The notes under the pieces: model-generated | The model's input: only the letters and a program-made list of their open reading frames with translations | What the model was told of the DNA's origin: nothing | The model's database searches: none | In this document: positions 8,868 through 17,430 of the stretch, in pieces | Layout: each line of letters opens with the position of its first letter | Numbering within the stretch: the first letter of the stretch is position 1 | Source: DASWJZ01 sp963761005 | Lineage (GTDB): Bacteria; Pseudomonadota; Alphaproteobacteria; Rhizobiales; Afifellaceae | Direction: 5' to 3' | Length of the DNA: 64,000 nt | NCBI GenBank assembly: GCA_963761005.1 | Contig: CAVXFK010000027.1 | Coordinates: forward strand, 248,001-312,000 | Translations under genes and position numbers: made by a program

Positions 8868-9899
8868 CTACTTCGCCTGGTTCCCCCACAGCGCCTGATC
8901 GTCGACATTCGCTTTGGTCACCAGAACTGCCGGCAGCAGGTCCATCTTGTTGCCGTTGAACTCAACGACCTCGCTGCCGTGATCGGTCTTGCCGAGCTTG
9001 AGCTCTTTGCCCGCAAAAGCGTCGACCAGGTACTGCACACCGTATTTTGCATAGAGGTCGAGCGGCTGCGAAATTCCGGCGTCGAGGTCGCCGCTGCGGA
9101 TCAATTCGAGAGCCTGCGGGCTCGCGTCGATGCTGATGTCGTAGATATGATCAGGCTCGCCCACCTTCGCGTCGCGGCCGGCTTGTTTCAGGACGTTGAG
9201 CGTCGGCGAGAGCGCGTAGTCGGACTGCTGAAAGATGCCGTTCAAGTCCGGATTGGCCGCCAGGACCGTCTGTAGCGCTGCTGCCTGCTTCGTTGCGTCC
9301 CAGTCGGTCGGCCGCTCGATCAGCTCGATATTCGGGTGCTCCTTGGTGATGCAGTCGTGGAAGCCCTCGCTCCGCTCGCGTCCGTTGATCGAGCTGAAGG
9401 CTCCTTGCAGCGAGAGCACCTTGCCCTTGTCGCCGATCGCCTTGGCCATATCGGTGCAGGCAATCTGGCCCATGCCACGGTTGTCGGCGCGGACGATCGC
9501 GTAGACCTTGCCGCCGTCCGGGCCGATATCGATCGAAACGACCGGCACGTTCTGAGATGCCGCGTAGTCCAGCGCCGGGATGATCGCCTTGCTGTCGTTC
9601 GCGACGACGATCAGCCCTTTGGCTCCGGCACCGATCAGGTTTCGCACATCGGTGATCTGCTTTCCGGAGTCCTGATCGGCGTTGGTTGGCGCGAGTACGT
9701 TGAGCCCCGCCGCCTTGGCAACCTTCACGGACTGGTCCTGCAGGATGACTTCGAACTGCGCCATCAGAAACGGCGCGGAGTATCCGATGGTCTCGCCAGC
9801 GGCATGAGCCGCCCCTGCCGTCGCCAGGAGCGCGGTCACTGCAGCCGAGGCGATGAAGCCGGTCCGTATGCCGCGGGTGCGGTTATTCAGATTTTCCAT
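8868..9899 (-). CDS. sugar-type ABC transporter periplasmic binding protein
   Basis: A 343-residue periplasmic binding protein of the Peripla_BP_4 (ribose/galactose) class. The N-terminus is a signal peptide: positively charged NNRTRGIRTGF, hydrophobic ASAAVTALLATAG, cleavage near AHAA. Typical family stretches follow, such as QITDVRNLIGAGAKGLIVVANDSKAIIPAL and VVSIDIGPDGG, then a C-terminal lobe with GIFQQSDYALSPTLNVL. ATG 9899 is preceded by GGGAGG at good spacing; the longer open frame to 10019 lacks a signal. It is the first gene of the minus-strand operon, 30 bases ahead of the ATPase gene, and faces a divergent SDR gene, so the 9900-10149 gap should carry both promoters. Confidence 0.92.
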   Translation of the reverse strand: MENLNNRTRGIRTGFIASAAVTALLATAGAAHAAGETIGYSAPFLMAQFEVILQDQSVKVAKAAGLNVLAPTNADQDSGKQITDVRNLIGAGAKGLIVVANDSKAIIPALDYAASQNVPVVSIDIGPDGGKVYAIVRADNRGMGQIACTDMAKAIGDKGKVLSLQGAFSSINGRERSEGFHDCITKEHPNIELIERPTDWDATKQAAALQTVLAANPDLNGIFQQSDYALSPTLNVLKQAGRDAKVGEPDHIYDISIDASPQALELIRSGDLDAGISQPLDLYAKYGVQYLVDAFAGKELKLGKTDHGSEVVEFNGNKMDLLPAVLVTKANVDDQALWGNQAK

Positions 9900-9947
9900 G
9901 GTGTTCCTCCCTATCGCTGTTCCGGTTCTAGGTGGCACAGTCAGATA

Positions 9948-10058
9948 GCAAATCGATTTAAGAACGGGAGTTAGCTCGTTGCAAGTGGAAAACACGCAGC
10001 GAAACGAGATGACCGGCATCGGGAACTTGATACGATAGATGGAAAAGTAAATCGTTTC
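9948..10058. promoter_or_regulatory. candidate LacI-type operators in divergent promoter region
   Basis: The 250-base gap between the binding-protein gene and the SDR contains AAATCGATTT (9950-9959, a perfect 10-bp palindrome centred on CG) and a similar half-degenerate site AAATCGTTT at 10049-10057. LacI-family operators typically have a central CG flanked by AT-rich arms, and a LacI-family gene follows the SDR. The link is inferred from position and symmetry only. Confidence 0.35.
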
Positions 10059-10149
10059 GCGTTATCTTCGCCGAAAGGTCGGTTGCCGGCTGATTTGAAA
10101 CCGTGGGTTTGCGCATCCGGTGACGGAAGAGGCTCGGAAGAGGAGGAGC

Positions 10150-10920
10150 ATGGCAGGGCTAGATGGCAAGCTGGCGCTGGTTACCGGGGCGAGCCGCGGT
10201 TACGGCAAGGCGATCGCGGAAAGGCTGGCGGGCGACGGCGCCGTTGTTGCGGTTCACTATGCAACCAACGATGAAGCGGCCAGCGTTACGGTCGCCTCCA
10301 TCAAGGCGCACGGCGGACAAGCATTCTCGATGCGCGCGCCACTCGACGGGACACTTTCGAGCGTCACGTCACTTTTCGAGGAGCTCGACAAGGGACTTGC
10401 CGCGCTTCGCCGCCCGGCGACCATCGACATCCTCGTCAACAATGCAGCCATCAGCCCGCGGGGAACGATCGAAGACACTTCCGAGGCGACCTACGACGAG
10501 GTGATGGCGGTCGACGCCAAGGCGCCGTTCTTCATCGTCCAGTCCGCTCTTCCGCGCATGCCAGACGGCGCGCGGATCATCAACATCTCATCGCAGACCT
10601 CGTTGATCGGCTTTCCCGGAGTTGCCGCTTATTCAATGGCGAAGGGGGCGCTCGACCTGTTGACCAAGGTTGCTGCAAAGCATCTTGCGCCCCGCAACAT
10701 CACCGTGAACGCCGTGCTTCCGGGCGTAGCCGACACAGACATGAATGCGAGCTGGCTGCGCGGCAACGCGGAAGCGCGGGAATCGGCCTCCGTGTTCAGC
10801 GTTTTCAAGCGGATCGCCGACGTGACGGACATCGCGGACATCGTCGCATTCCTTGCTAGCAACGACGCCCGCTGGATAACAGGTCAGCTGATCGATGGCG
10901 GCGGCGGAAGTGGCCTCTGA
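10150..10920 (+). CDS. short-chain dehydrogenase/reductase (SDR)
   Basis: A 256-residue classical SDR. Cofactor motif TGASRGYG is at 12-19, the NNA motif at 101-103 (VNNAAISPRG), catalytic Ser at ISSQTS, and the catalytic pair YSMAK later; the C-terminus GQLIDGGGGSGL is typical. ATG 10150 follows AGGAGGAGC directly and is preferred over the ATG at 10120. It is transcribed away from the ribose-type transporter operon and is followed by a LacI regulator. It probably oxidises or reduces an intermediate of the same catabolic pathway; the substrate is not known. Confidence 0.9.
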   Translation: MAGLDGKLALVTGASRGYGKAIAERLAGDGAVVAVHYATNDEAASVTVASIKAHGGQAFSMRAPLDGTLSSVTSLFEELDKGLAALRRPATIDILVNNAAISPRGTIEDTSEATYDEVMAVDAKAPFFIVQSALPRMPDGARIINISSQTSLIGFPGVAAYSMAKGALDLLTKVAAKHLAPRNITVNAVLPGVADTDMNASWLRGNAEARESASVFSVFKRIADVTDIADIVAFLASNDARWITGQLIDGGGGSGL

Positions 10921-10929
10921 GAGCTGTCG

Positions 10930-10949
10930 CCGGCGACGCCGGTCTTTTT
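10930..10949 (+). terminator. possible weak terminator after SDR
   Basis: A short hairpin CCGGC-GAC-GCCGG (10930-10942) is followed by TCTTTTT (10943-10949), ten bases after the SDR stop codon. The stem has only five GC pairs, so its strength is doubtful, and the downstream LacI gene may still be read through. Confidence 0.4.
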
Positions 10950-11048
10950 GGCGCAGGGCCCGCTTCCCTCGCCTACCTAGCAACGCCCACGCGGGCCGAT
11001 TTCGATGAGGAGAATCGGCGCGATTGCTTTAAGCACAGCTGGACGGAG

Positions 11049-12116
11049 ATGAAGAACAAGCGTCCCCCATCTCGGCCTCTTACAGAGCCGCCCCGACCAC
11101 CCACGATTCGTGATGTGGCGGCACGCGCCGGTGTGTCTCCGGCCACCGTCTCAAACGCACTTTCCGGGCTGAGGGGCGTGACCGGAGACCGTCGTCGCGC
11201 CGTTCTCGAGGCGGTCGCGGCGCTCGGCTACAAGTCCAATCACATGGCGTCGAGTCTCCGGCGCGGCGAAACGCGCACGGTCGGTATCGTCGTCCCAAAC
11301 CTCGGGAACGAGTTCTATTCCGGGCTGGTTCGTCAGTGGGAGCGGCTTGCTTCGCAGAGCGGCTACGAGATGCTGGTCGTGGCGAGCGGCGAAGATCCGG
11401 TGATCGAGGCGCACCGGATCGAGTCGCTGATCGCGCGTCGGATCGACGGCCTGCTCGTGGTCGCCGCACAGGACGAGTTCGGATCGACCCCGGGTTTTCC
11501 AGCCGGCCTCCCGTCCACGGTTCTGGTCGATCGCGCTTTCGGCCACCCCGAGTTCGATACGGTCGGATCGGGAAATTTCGACGCCGGTTATCGTGGCTGC
11601 CGTCACCTTCTCGAGCTCGGCCACACTAATATAACGCTGCTGATTTCCTCCACCAACCACACCCACCTCAGGGATCGCCTTGAGGGCTATCGACGCGCGC
11701 TCGCCGAAGCCGGCCTCGCGTCGCGAGAACGTGTGGTCTTCGGCGGCGGCACGGCGGAGGGCTGCCGCAGCGCAATTGAGCAGGACCTGCGCCGGTCGGA
11801 CCGACCGACCGCGATCTTTGCCGCGACGTTCTACGCGACCGTCGGAGCCGTGAAGGCTATCAATGCGCTGGAGCTTGCATTTCCCGAGGAGGTCTCGCTG
11901 CTCGGCTTCGAGCATTCCGAATGGATGACGGCCGTGCGGCCCTATATCAGTGCGGTCGCACAGTCCGTCGACGAATTGGCAAGCCGATCTTGGCAGACGC
12001 TCCGCCGGCGCATCAGCGGGGAGGCCACCGAACTCGCCCGCGTGCTCCTCGACTATCGCTTCGATTTCCGCGAATCGACCCGGCCGCCGAAACAGGTGGC
12101 CGGCGCAAGCGGGTAG
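11049..12116 (+). CDS. LacI family transcriptional regulator 1
   Basis: A 355-residue LacI/GalR repressor. The DNA-binding helix-turn-helix is near residues 18-40 (TIRDVAARAGVSPATVSNAL), followed by the hinge helix region ending SSLRRGETRTVGIVVPNLGNEFYSGL and a periplasmic-binding-protein-like sensor domain with the typical LLGFEHSEWM stretch. It follows the SDR gene by 128 bases and is the natural regulator of the divergent transporter/M24 operon; candidate operators are at 9950 and 10049. A proline-rich stretch precedes the helix-turn-helix. The ribosome site GGAG lies very close to the ATG, so a slightly later start is possible. Confidence 0.9.
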   Translation: MKNKRPPSRPLTEPPRPPTIRDVAARAGVSPATVSNALSGLRGVTGDRRRAVLEAVAALGYKSNHMASSLRRGETRTVGIVVPNLGNEFYSGLVRQWERLASQSGYEMLVVASGEDPVIEAHRIESLIARRIDGLLVVAAQDEFGSTPGFPAGLPSTVLVDRAFGHPEFDTVGSGNFDAGYRGCRHLLELGHTNITLLISSTNHTHLRDRLEGYRRALAEAGLASRERVVFGGGTAEGCRSAIEQDLRRSDRPTAIFAATFYATVGAVKAINALELAFPEEVSLLGFEHSEWMTAVRPYISAVAQSVDELASRSWQTLRRRISGEATELARVLLDYRFDFRESTRPPKQVAGASG

Positions 12117-12138
12117 CGACGGTGGCTTGATACGCCAG

Positions 12139-12166
12139 CGCCGGATCGGCCCGGCCCGATCCGGCG
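12139..12166. terminator. strong GC hairpin downstream of LacI 1
   Basis: CGCCGGATCGG (12139-12149) pairs perfectly over 11 bases with CCGATCCGGCG (12156-12166), with a six-base loop, 22 bases after the regulator stop. There is no T-run, so it is a candidate bidirectional or Rho-assisted terminator, or just a stable intergenic dyad. Confidence 0.45.
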
Positions 12167-12174
12167 CGTGGGCG

Positions 12175-12318
12175 CTACGCCGTGTCTTCCTCGACGACGC
12201 GGAGTTCGGCGATCATTCGGTCTGGCAGCAGAAATTTCCGCACCTTGCCGGTGACCGGCATCGGGAAGGCGTCGACGAATTTCGCCGGCGAGCGGAGTGG
12301 CTTTCCAACCGCTCGGCG
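12175..12318 (-). pseudogene. remnant of an acyl-CoA synthetase (AMP-ligase) 3' end
   Basis: The minus strand ending at the TAG at 12175-12177 reads FVDAFPMPVTGKVRKFLLPDR, which is the hallmark C-terminus of AMP-forming acyl-CoA ligases, including the catalytic lysine region (TGKVRKF). Upstream the frame is closed by a stop within about 50 codons and no further ligase similarity is seen. So it is a decayed gene end of about 45 residues. The rest of the 12117-12607 gap holds only the hairpin listed separately and no other convincing gene. Confidence 0.6.
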
Positions 12319-12607
12319 CGGAACAAATCATGAAGTCCAAATCCCGCCCCCGCGACCACCTTTACCGAACACGCTGTCCGCTCATCGAGGGCTTTTTTTG
12401 CGACCGGCTCCGGCGGATCCAAGCTCGACCATCCGGGCAACGTCGCCGACCAGTTCAAACCGAGGGCACCTCAGGGGGCAACGTCAGCGACAATCGACGA
12501 CGGGCGCTTCGTAGGCGCCTCAAGTTCCCGAGCAGAGCGCGACACCGTGGGCTGAGGCGGCACAGCGCTGTAGGGAACCGACGCGAGCGCGTGGGCAAGC
12601 TGCCGTG

Positions 12608-13705
12608 TCACTCTGTTCCGGCCCGCGTGCGTCCGCGCGGCGCGGTCCGCCTGGATTGGCGCGCGCTTGCAGATGGGGCTGCCGCCGGGCGGCCCGTCGA
12701 CGCCCTGACGACCAGAGTGACCGGACGCACGATGTGGCGCGGGCAGCGGAGATCGGCGGGCGACTCGATCAAGTGAACAAGCGCTCCGGCGGCCTCGAAG
12801 CCCACCTCGTATTGCTGGATGCGTACGGTCGTCAGAGCGGGGGAAAGGCGATCGACAAGCGGCATGTCGTTGTAACCCGTGACGGAGATGTCACGTGGAC
12901 AATCGAAATCATGCCGGCGCAACGCGGCGATGGCGCCGATCGCCAACCGGTCGTTCGCCGCCACCAGCGCCGTAAACTTCCTTTTGCGCGCAAGCAAGGA
13001 TTCTGTCTTCTCGTAACCTTCCTCTTCGTTGAAGCCTGCGGCGAAGACGACAAGGTCCGCGTCGGGATCGAGCTTCAGCGCGCGGCGGTGGCGCTCGAAG
13101 GCAAGATAGCGGTCGATGCCGGTCGAGATCGCCTGCGGTCCGGCGAGATTGGCGATGCGTTTGTGACCGAGCGAGATCAGATGGCGAAGCACTTCGAGAA
13201 TGCCGGAATCCTCGTCATTGACGACGGAGGACACGGCAGGATCGTCAACGCGACGATTCACCGTGACGATCGGCAGACCGTCCGCCGCGAGCCGTGACAC
13301 TGTCGCGTCTTCCCGCTCGACGCTCGCGAGGATCAGCCCGTCCACGCCACGCGCGCGCAGGAGGTCGACGATCTCAGTCTCTTGCGCGAGATGGCCGTCG
13401 GTGTTGGCAAGGATCGCGAAATAGCCGCGTTTGGCGAGCGCGTCCTCGATGCCGCGGATGATCGGTGGAAAGACCGGGTTGGTGATGTCGGGAACGACGA
13501 CGCCGATCGTGCGCGTGCGGTTCGTGCGCAGCGAATGTGCGGCGGCGTTCGGACGGTAGTCGAGCTCGCGGCTGATCTTGCGGATCTGCTCTACGACAGC
13601 CGGCGTCAAGCGGTGCTCGGTCCGAGGATTGAGCGCCCGCGACACGGTCGAAAGGTGGACGCCCGCCACCCTTGCGACATCCTTGAGCGTGGCGCGTCGT
13701 TTCAT
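12608..13705 (-). CDS. LacI family transcriptional regulator 2
   Basis: A 365-residue LacI/GalR repressor. The helix-turn-helix TLKDVARVAGVHLSTVSRAL is at 5-24, the hinge RPNAAAHSLRTNRTRTIGVVVPDITNPVF follows, and the ligand-binding domain continues to about residue 335 (TVRIQQYEVGFEAAGALVHLI), with a low-complexity basic tail. ATG 13705 aligns with the family start; the longer frame to 13807 would run through the operator. It is divergent from the second M24 gene and its operon, with a perfect 16-bp palindrome between them, so it probably represses that operon and itself. Confidence 0.92.
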   Translation of the reverse strand: MKRRATLKDVARVAGVHLSTVSRALNPRTEHRLTPAVVEQIRKISRELDYRPNAAAHSLRTNRTRTIGVVVPDITNPVFPPIIRGIEDALAKRGYFAILANTDGHLAQETEIVDLLRARGVDGLILASVEREDATVSRLAADGLPIVTVNRRVDDPAVSSVVNDEDSGILEVLRHLISLGHKRIANLAGPQAISTGIDRYLAFERHRRALKLDPDADLVVFAAGFNEEEGYEKTESLLARKRKFTALVAANDRLAIGAIAALRRHDFDCPRDISVTGYNDMPLVDRLSPALTTVRIQQYEVGFEAAGALVHLIESPADLRCPRHIVRPVTLVVRASTGRPAAAPSASARQSRRTAPRGRTRAGTE

Positions 13706-13761
13706 CGGCCGCTCGCTGCCCGCATTCCTCGTCTCCTGATAATCTATGTCGCGGATTGACA

Positions 13762-13784
13762 TATGCTGGCAATGTGTCAGCATA
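13762..13784. promoter_or_regulatory. second dyad in LacI 2 promoter region
   Basis: TATGCTG (13762-13768) and CAGCATA (13778-13784) are exact inverted repeats separated by nine bases, immediately beside the 16-bp palindrome. It could be a second protein-binding site or overlap the promoter of the LacI gene. Confidence 0.4.
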
Positions 13785-13785
13785 C

Positions 13786-13801
13786 GTGCAAACGTTTGCA
13801 C
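13786..13801. promoter_or_regulatory. LacI-family operator palindrome
   Basis: GTGCAAACGTTTGCAC is a perfect 16-bp palindrome centred on CG, the classical LacI/GalR operator form. It lies between the divergent LacI 2 gene (start 13705) and the M24 copy 2 gene (start 13845), about 44 bases ahead of the latter, well placed to block both promoters. Confidence 0.75.
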
Positions 13802-13844
13802 AGGCAACGCGGCGATACGAAAAGACCGCGGGAGGAGCGCGCCG

Positions 13845-15159
13845 ATGAATGATGTCAGGGCTGAACCGCGTTCGGTCGCGTCGGTGGACGTGCCCGATCC
13901 GCTAGCACCACATTGGAACTGGAGGCGTGCGCTTCCTGCTCCGGGACATACGAGCGTTGACTTCGAGGTGCGGGTCGATTTCCGCCGCCTGCATGCCTAC
14001 CGCCTGGCCCGCATCCGGCAGGCGCTGAAGAGCTCGAAGTGCGGGGCACTGCTCCTCTTCGACGTCAACAACATCCGCTACGTCACCTCCACCAAGATCG
14101 GCGAGTGGGAGCGCGACAAGCTCTGCCGCTTCGCGCTGCTTTCCGGCGACAATGACCCGATCCTCTGGGACTTCGGCTCCGCCGCCGTCCACCACCGGCT
14201 CTACTGCGACTGGATGCCGACGGAGAATTTCAGGGCCGGCATGCTCGGCATGCGCGGCACGGTGCCGCCGTCGGCGGGGCTGATGAAGCGGCACGCGGAG
14301 GAGATCAAGGCGCTGCTCGCTGAAGCCGGCGTCGCCGACATGCCGCTCGGGCTCGACCTGGTCGAGCCCGGCATGTGGCACGAGCTGGAGAAGGTGGGCT
14401 TGAAGCTCGTTGACGGGCAGCAGGTCATGCTCGATGCGCGCGAGATCAAGAACATCGACGAGATCACGCTTCTGAACCAGGCCGCGGCCATGGTCGACGG
14501 CGTCTATCACATGATCTGGGAGGAGCTGAAGCCGGGGGTGCGCGAGAACGACATCGTCGCGAAAGCCAACAAGATGCTCTACGAGATGGGCTCCGACGAC
14601 GTCGAGGCGATCAACGCCATCTCCGGCGAGCGCTGCAATCCGCATCCGCACAATTTTACCGACCGGCTGATCCGTCCCGGCGACCAGGCGTTCTTCGACA
14701 TCCTGCAGTCCTACATGGGCTACCGCACCTGCTACTACCGCACCTTCAACGTCGGGCGGGCGACGGCGGCGCAGCACGACGCCTACAAGAAGTGCCGCGA
14801 GTGGCTGGAAAGCGCCATCGACCTGATCCGCCCGGGGATGTCGACCGACCGCGTCGCCTCGGTGTGGCCGAAGGCGGAGGAGTTCGGCTTCCCCGACGAG
14901 ATGGCGGCGTTCGGGCTGCAATTTGGGCACGGCCTCGGGCTGGCGCTGCACGAGCGGCCGATCATCTCGCGCCTCGTGTCGCTCGAGCAGCCGATGGAAC
15001 TGAAGACCGGCATGGTGTTCGCACTCGAGACCTATTGCCCGGCGACGCGACGGCTATTCCGCGGCACGCATCGAGGAGGAGGTCGTGGTCACCGACAAGG
15101 GATGTCAGGTGATCACCCACTTCCCCGCCGAAGAGCTCCCAATCGCTAACGCTTATTGA
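13845..15159 (+). pseudogene. M24-family hydrolase, creatinase-like (copy 2, frameshifted)
   Basis: The second copy of the M24 gene, starting at ATG 13845 behind GGGAGGAG. The first 22 residues (MNDVRAEPRSVASVDVPDPLA) differ from copy 1, then the protein is the same from HWNW on. One extra C at about 15046 (GGCGACGCGACGG here, GGCGAGCGACGG in copy 1) shifts the frame after LETYCPA. The shifted frame ends at 15149 with an arginine-rich tail in place of the last 37 residues, which carry the final metal-site glutamates. The original stop is at 15157-15159. If not a sequencing error, this copy is probably inactive. Like copy 1 it has Cys in place of the second metal Asp. It heads an operon with HIBADH copy 2 and a LIV transporter. 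Confidence 0.88.
13911..15159 (+). repeat. inverted duplication, arm 2 (M24 gene body)
   Basis: This 1249-base arm matches 4871-6118 in inverted orientation and is one base longer because of the insertion at about 15046. Both ends of similarity are sharp: it starts at CATTGGAACTGG and ends with the original TGA. Such long identical inverted arms permit inversion of the 6.1-13.9 kb interval by homologous recombination and can also cause misassembly. Confidence 0.95.
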
Positions 15160-15194
15160 GCGCGCCGTCAGCGAGGATTTGAGGACTGCAGAGC

Positions 15195-16163
15195 ATGGAA
15201 TCGAACACGCACCGGATCGGCTGGATCGGCATTGGCCGTATGGGATTTCCGATGGCCGAGCTGCTGCTCAACGCCGGGCACGAGGTCCACGTCTGGAACC
15301 GTACGCGCTCAAAGGCAGAGCCTCTCGCGGAAAAGGGCGCCGTTTTGACCGACCGTCCCTCCGATCTTGCGAGCGTCGACATCCTCTTCACCATGGTCTC
15401 GACCGCGGCCGACGTCGAACAGGTGCTGTTCGGTGATGGCGGCGTGATCGACGGCGCGGCGATAGGCGCGCCGCGCATCGTGGTCGACTGCTCAAGCATC
15501 GGCGCCGACGAATCCGCCGCCATCCGCGTGCGGATCGAGGAGCGCGGCGCGGCGTTTCTCGCTGCGCCCGTGAGCGGCAACGGCAAGACCATCCGGGTCG
15601 GCAAGCTCAGCGCCGTCGTTTCCGGCCCGCGCGACGCCTTCGACGTCGTGAAGCCGTATCTTGAGGCATTTGCCGCCCACGGCGTGGCCTATGTGGGCGA
15701 GGGAGAGCTCGCGCGCTTCTGCAAGATCGCGCACAACGTCCTCCTCGGCGTCGTCATCCAGAACCTCTGCGAGATCACCGTGCTTGCCGAAAAGGCAGGC
15801 GTTCCGCGCCACGCCTTCCTGGAATTCATCAACAACAGCGTGATGGGATCGATCTTCTCCCGCTACAAATCGCCGGCGCTCGTCAATCTCGATTTCACCA
15901 CGACCTTCACGCCGGCGCTTCTCCGGAAAGATCTCGACCTCGGGCTCGCCGCGGCGCGCGCGCTCGATGTTCCGATGCCGGTGACGGCGGCGACACGCGA
16001 GGCGCTGCAAGCGCATTTCGGCGCCGCCACGCTGCAACCCGACCCTGCCGCCTACCTGGCGAAGGATTTCGCCGCCGTGATCGAGACGGTCGCGCTCGCG
16101 GCGGGGATGAAGCTGAAGAGCGAGAACAAGTCCGTGCCAAGCGGCCTCGAAGTAACCGAATGA
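15195..16163 (+). CDS. beta-hydroxyacid dehydrogenase (HIBADH family), copy 2
   Basis: A 322-residue NAD-binding dehydrogenase with the loop GWIGIGRMGFPMAELL, the substrate-binding stretch AAPVSGNGK and the lysine region CKIAHNVLLGVV. It is a paralogue of the gene at 823-1764, similar along its whole length but clearly diverged, unlike the near-identical M24 copies. It lies 36 bases after the M24 copy 2 and before the LIV-type binding-protein gene. The shared pairing of M24 hydrolase and HIBADH in both loci points to consecutive steps in one pathway, such as oxidation of a hydroxyacid released by the hydrolase. Confidence 0.92.
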   Translation: MESNTHRIGWIGIGRMGFPMAELLLNAGHEVHVWNRTRSKAEPLAEKGAVLTDRPSDLASVDILFTMVSTAADVEQVLFGDGGVIDGAAIGAPRIVVDCSSIGADESAAIRVRIEERGAAFLAAPVSGNGKTIRVGKLSAVVSGPRDAFDVVKPYLEAFAAHGVAYVGEGELARFCKIAHNVLLGVVIQNLCEITVLAEKAGVPRHAFLEFINNSVMGSIFSRYKSPALVNLDFTTTFTPALLRKDLDLGLAAARALDVPMPVTAATREALQAHFGAATLQPDPAAYLAKDFAAVIETVALAAGMKLKSENKSVPSGLEVTE

Positions 16164-16212
16164 GGTGGAGGCGAGCACGTCGCTTCGGGAAATGCAAAGG
16201 GAGGAAATGAGC

Positions 16213-17415
16213 ATGAAAAAGCTACTCGGGCTTTTGGCCCTGGTTCCAGGCCTGTTGGCGGGCTCCGCGCACTTCGCGGCTGCAGCCGACGCACCGCTCA
16301 AGATCGGCATCTCGCTGTCGCTCACCGGAGATTTCGCCGACCCGGGCAAAGCCGCGCAGCGCGGCTATGAACTGTGGGCCGACGAGGTCAACAAGGCGGG
16401 CGGCGTTCTCGGGCGACAAGTCGAGATCAAGATCGTCAACGACGCATCGAGCCCGGACCAGGTCGTGACGAACTACCAGAACCTCATCACGCAGGACAAA
16501 GTCGACATCGTTTTCGGACCGTTCTCGAGCCTGTTGACGATCCCCTCGGCGCGCGTTGCAAAACGCTACGGCTACGCCTTCATCGAGCCTGCCGGCGGCG
16601 GACCGAAAGTCTTCGATCAACACCTGGACAACCTCTTCTTCGTGCAACCGGCCCCGGTGGTGAAGGGCGGCGACGTGTTCGCGAAGTATATTCTGTCTCT
16701 GCCGGAGGACCAGCGGCCGAAGACCGCGGCTTACGCGAAACTCGACGATCCGTTCGCGGCCCCGATTGCCGACTACGTTAAGAACCAGTTCGAGGCGGCG
16801 GGGATCAAGACCGTCTACGACCAGACCTATCCCGCCGAGTTGGCTGACCTCACGCCGATCATCGCCGGTGTTGCCGCGGCGAATCCGGACGTCGTCGTTT
16901 CGGGGACCCAGTCGCTGGATGCATTCGCCCAGGTCAAGGCGATGATCCAGCTGAAGTTCAATCCGAAGTGGCTCTTCATGTCGAACGGCGCGAACTCCCC
17001 GACCGAATTCCCGGACAAGGTGGGCGCCAAGAACACGGAGGGCGTGTTCACCAGCGGCGACTGGTATCCGGCTTCGCCTGTGGCCGGGAGCAAGGAGTTC
17101 ATCGCCGCGTACATCGCGAAGTACGGCGGTGACGCGTCCGGCATCGACTCGACTTCAGCCGAAGCCTACTCCTGTGGGATGGTCCTGGAAGCGGTCGCGA
17201 AGAAGACCGGGAAGGTCGACAATGCTACGATCATCAAGACGTTGCACAGCGGCACCTGGCATACTCTGGTCGGCGACTTGAGCTGGGATGCCGATGGCGC
17301 GCCACAAGGTGAATATCTGTTGACCGAGTGGATCGACGGTCAGCTCACCACGGTCTTCCCCCCGGACGTGGCGCAGCACGCGCCCGTGGCGCCCAAGCCC
17401 AACTGGGGCGGATAA
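16213..17415 (+). CDS. LIV-type ABC transporter periplasmic binding protein 1
   Basis: A 400-residue branched-chain amino-acid type binding protein (Peripla_BP_6). It has a signal peptide (MKKLLGLLALVPGLLAGSAHFAAAADA, listed here by its parts: basic start, hydrophobic core, AAA cleavage site) and the family opening LKIGISLSLTGDFADPGKAAQRG. ATG 16213 has GGAGG at 8 bases spacing, better than the ATG at 16207. It precedes permease and ATPase genes and is separated from them by a strong hairpin. Members of this family carry amino acids, amides, urea or aromatic and aliphatic acids; the substrate here is unknown. Confidence 0.92.
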   Translation: MKKLLGLLALVPGLLAGSAHFAAAADAPLKIGISLSLTGDFADPGKAAQRGYELWADEVNKAGGVLGRQVEIKIVNDASSPDQVVTNYQNLITQDKVDIVFGPFSSLLTIPSARVAKRYGYAFIEPAGGGPKVFDQHLDNLFFVQPAPVVKGGDVFAKYILSLPEDQRPKTAAYAKLDDPFAAPIADYVKNQFEAAGIKTVYDQTYPAELADLTPIIAGVAAANPDVVVSGTQSLDAFAQVKAMIQLKFNPKWLFMSNGANSPTEFPDKVGAKNTEGVFTSGDWYPASPVAGSKEFIAAYIAKYGGDASGIDSTSAEAYSCGMVLEAVAKKTGKVDNATIIKTLHSGTWHTLVGDLSWDADGAPQGEYLLTEWIDGQLTTVFPPDVAQHAPVAPKPNWGG

Positions 17416-17430
17416 GAAGTAGTGGGATAG

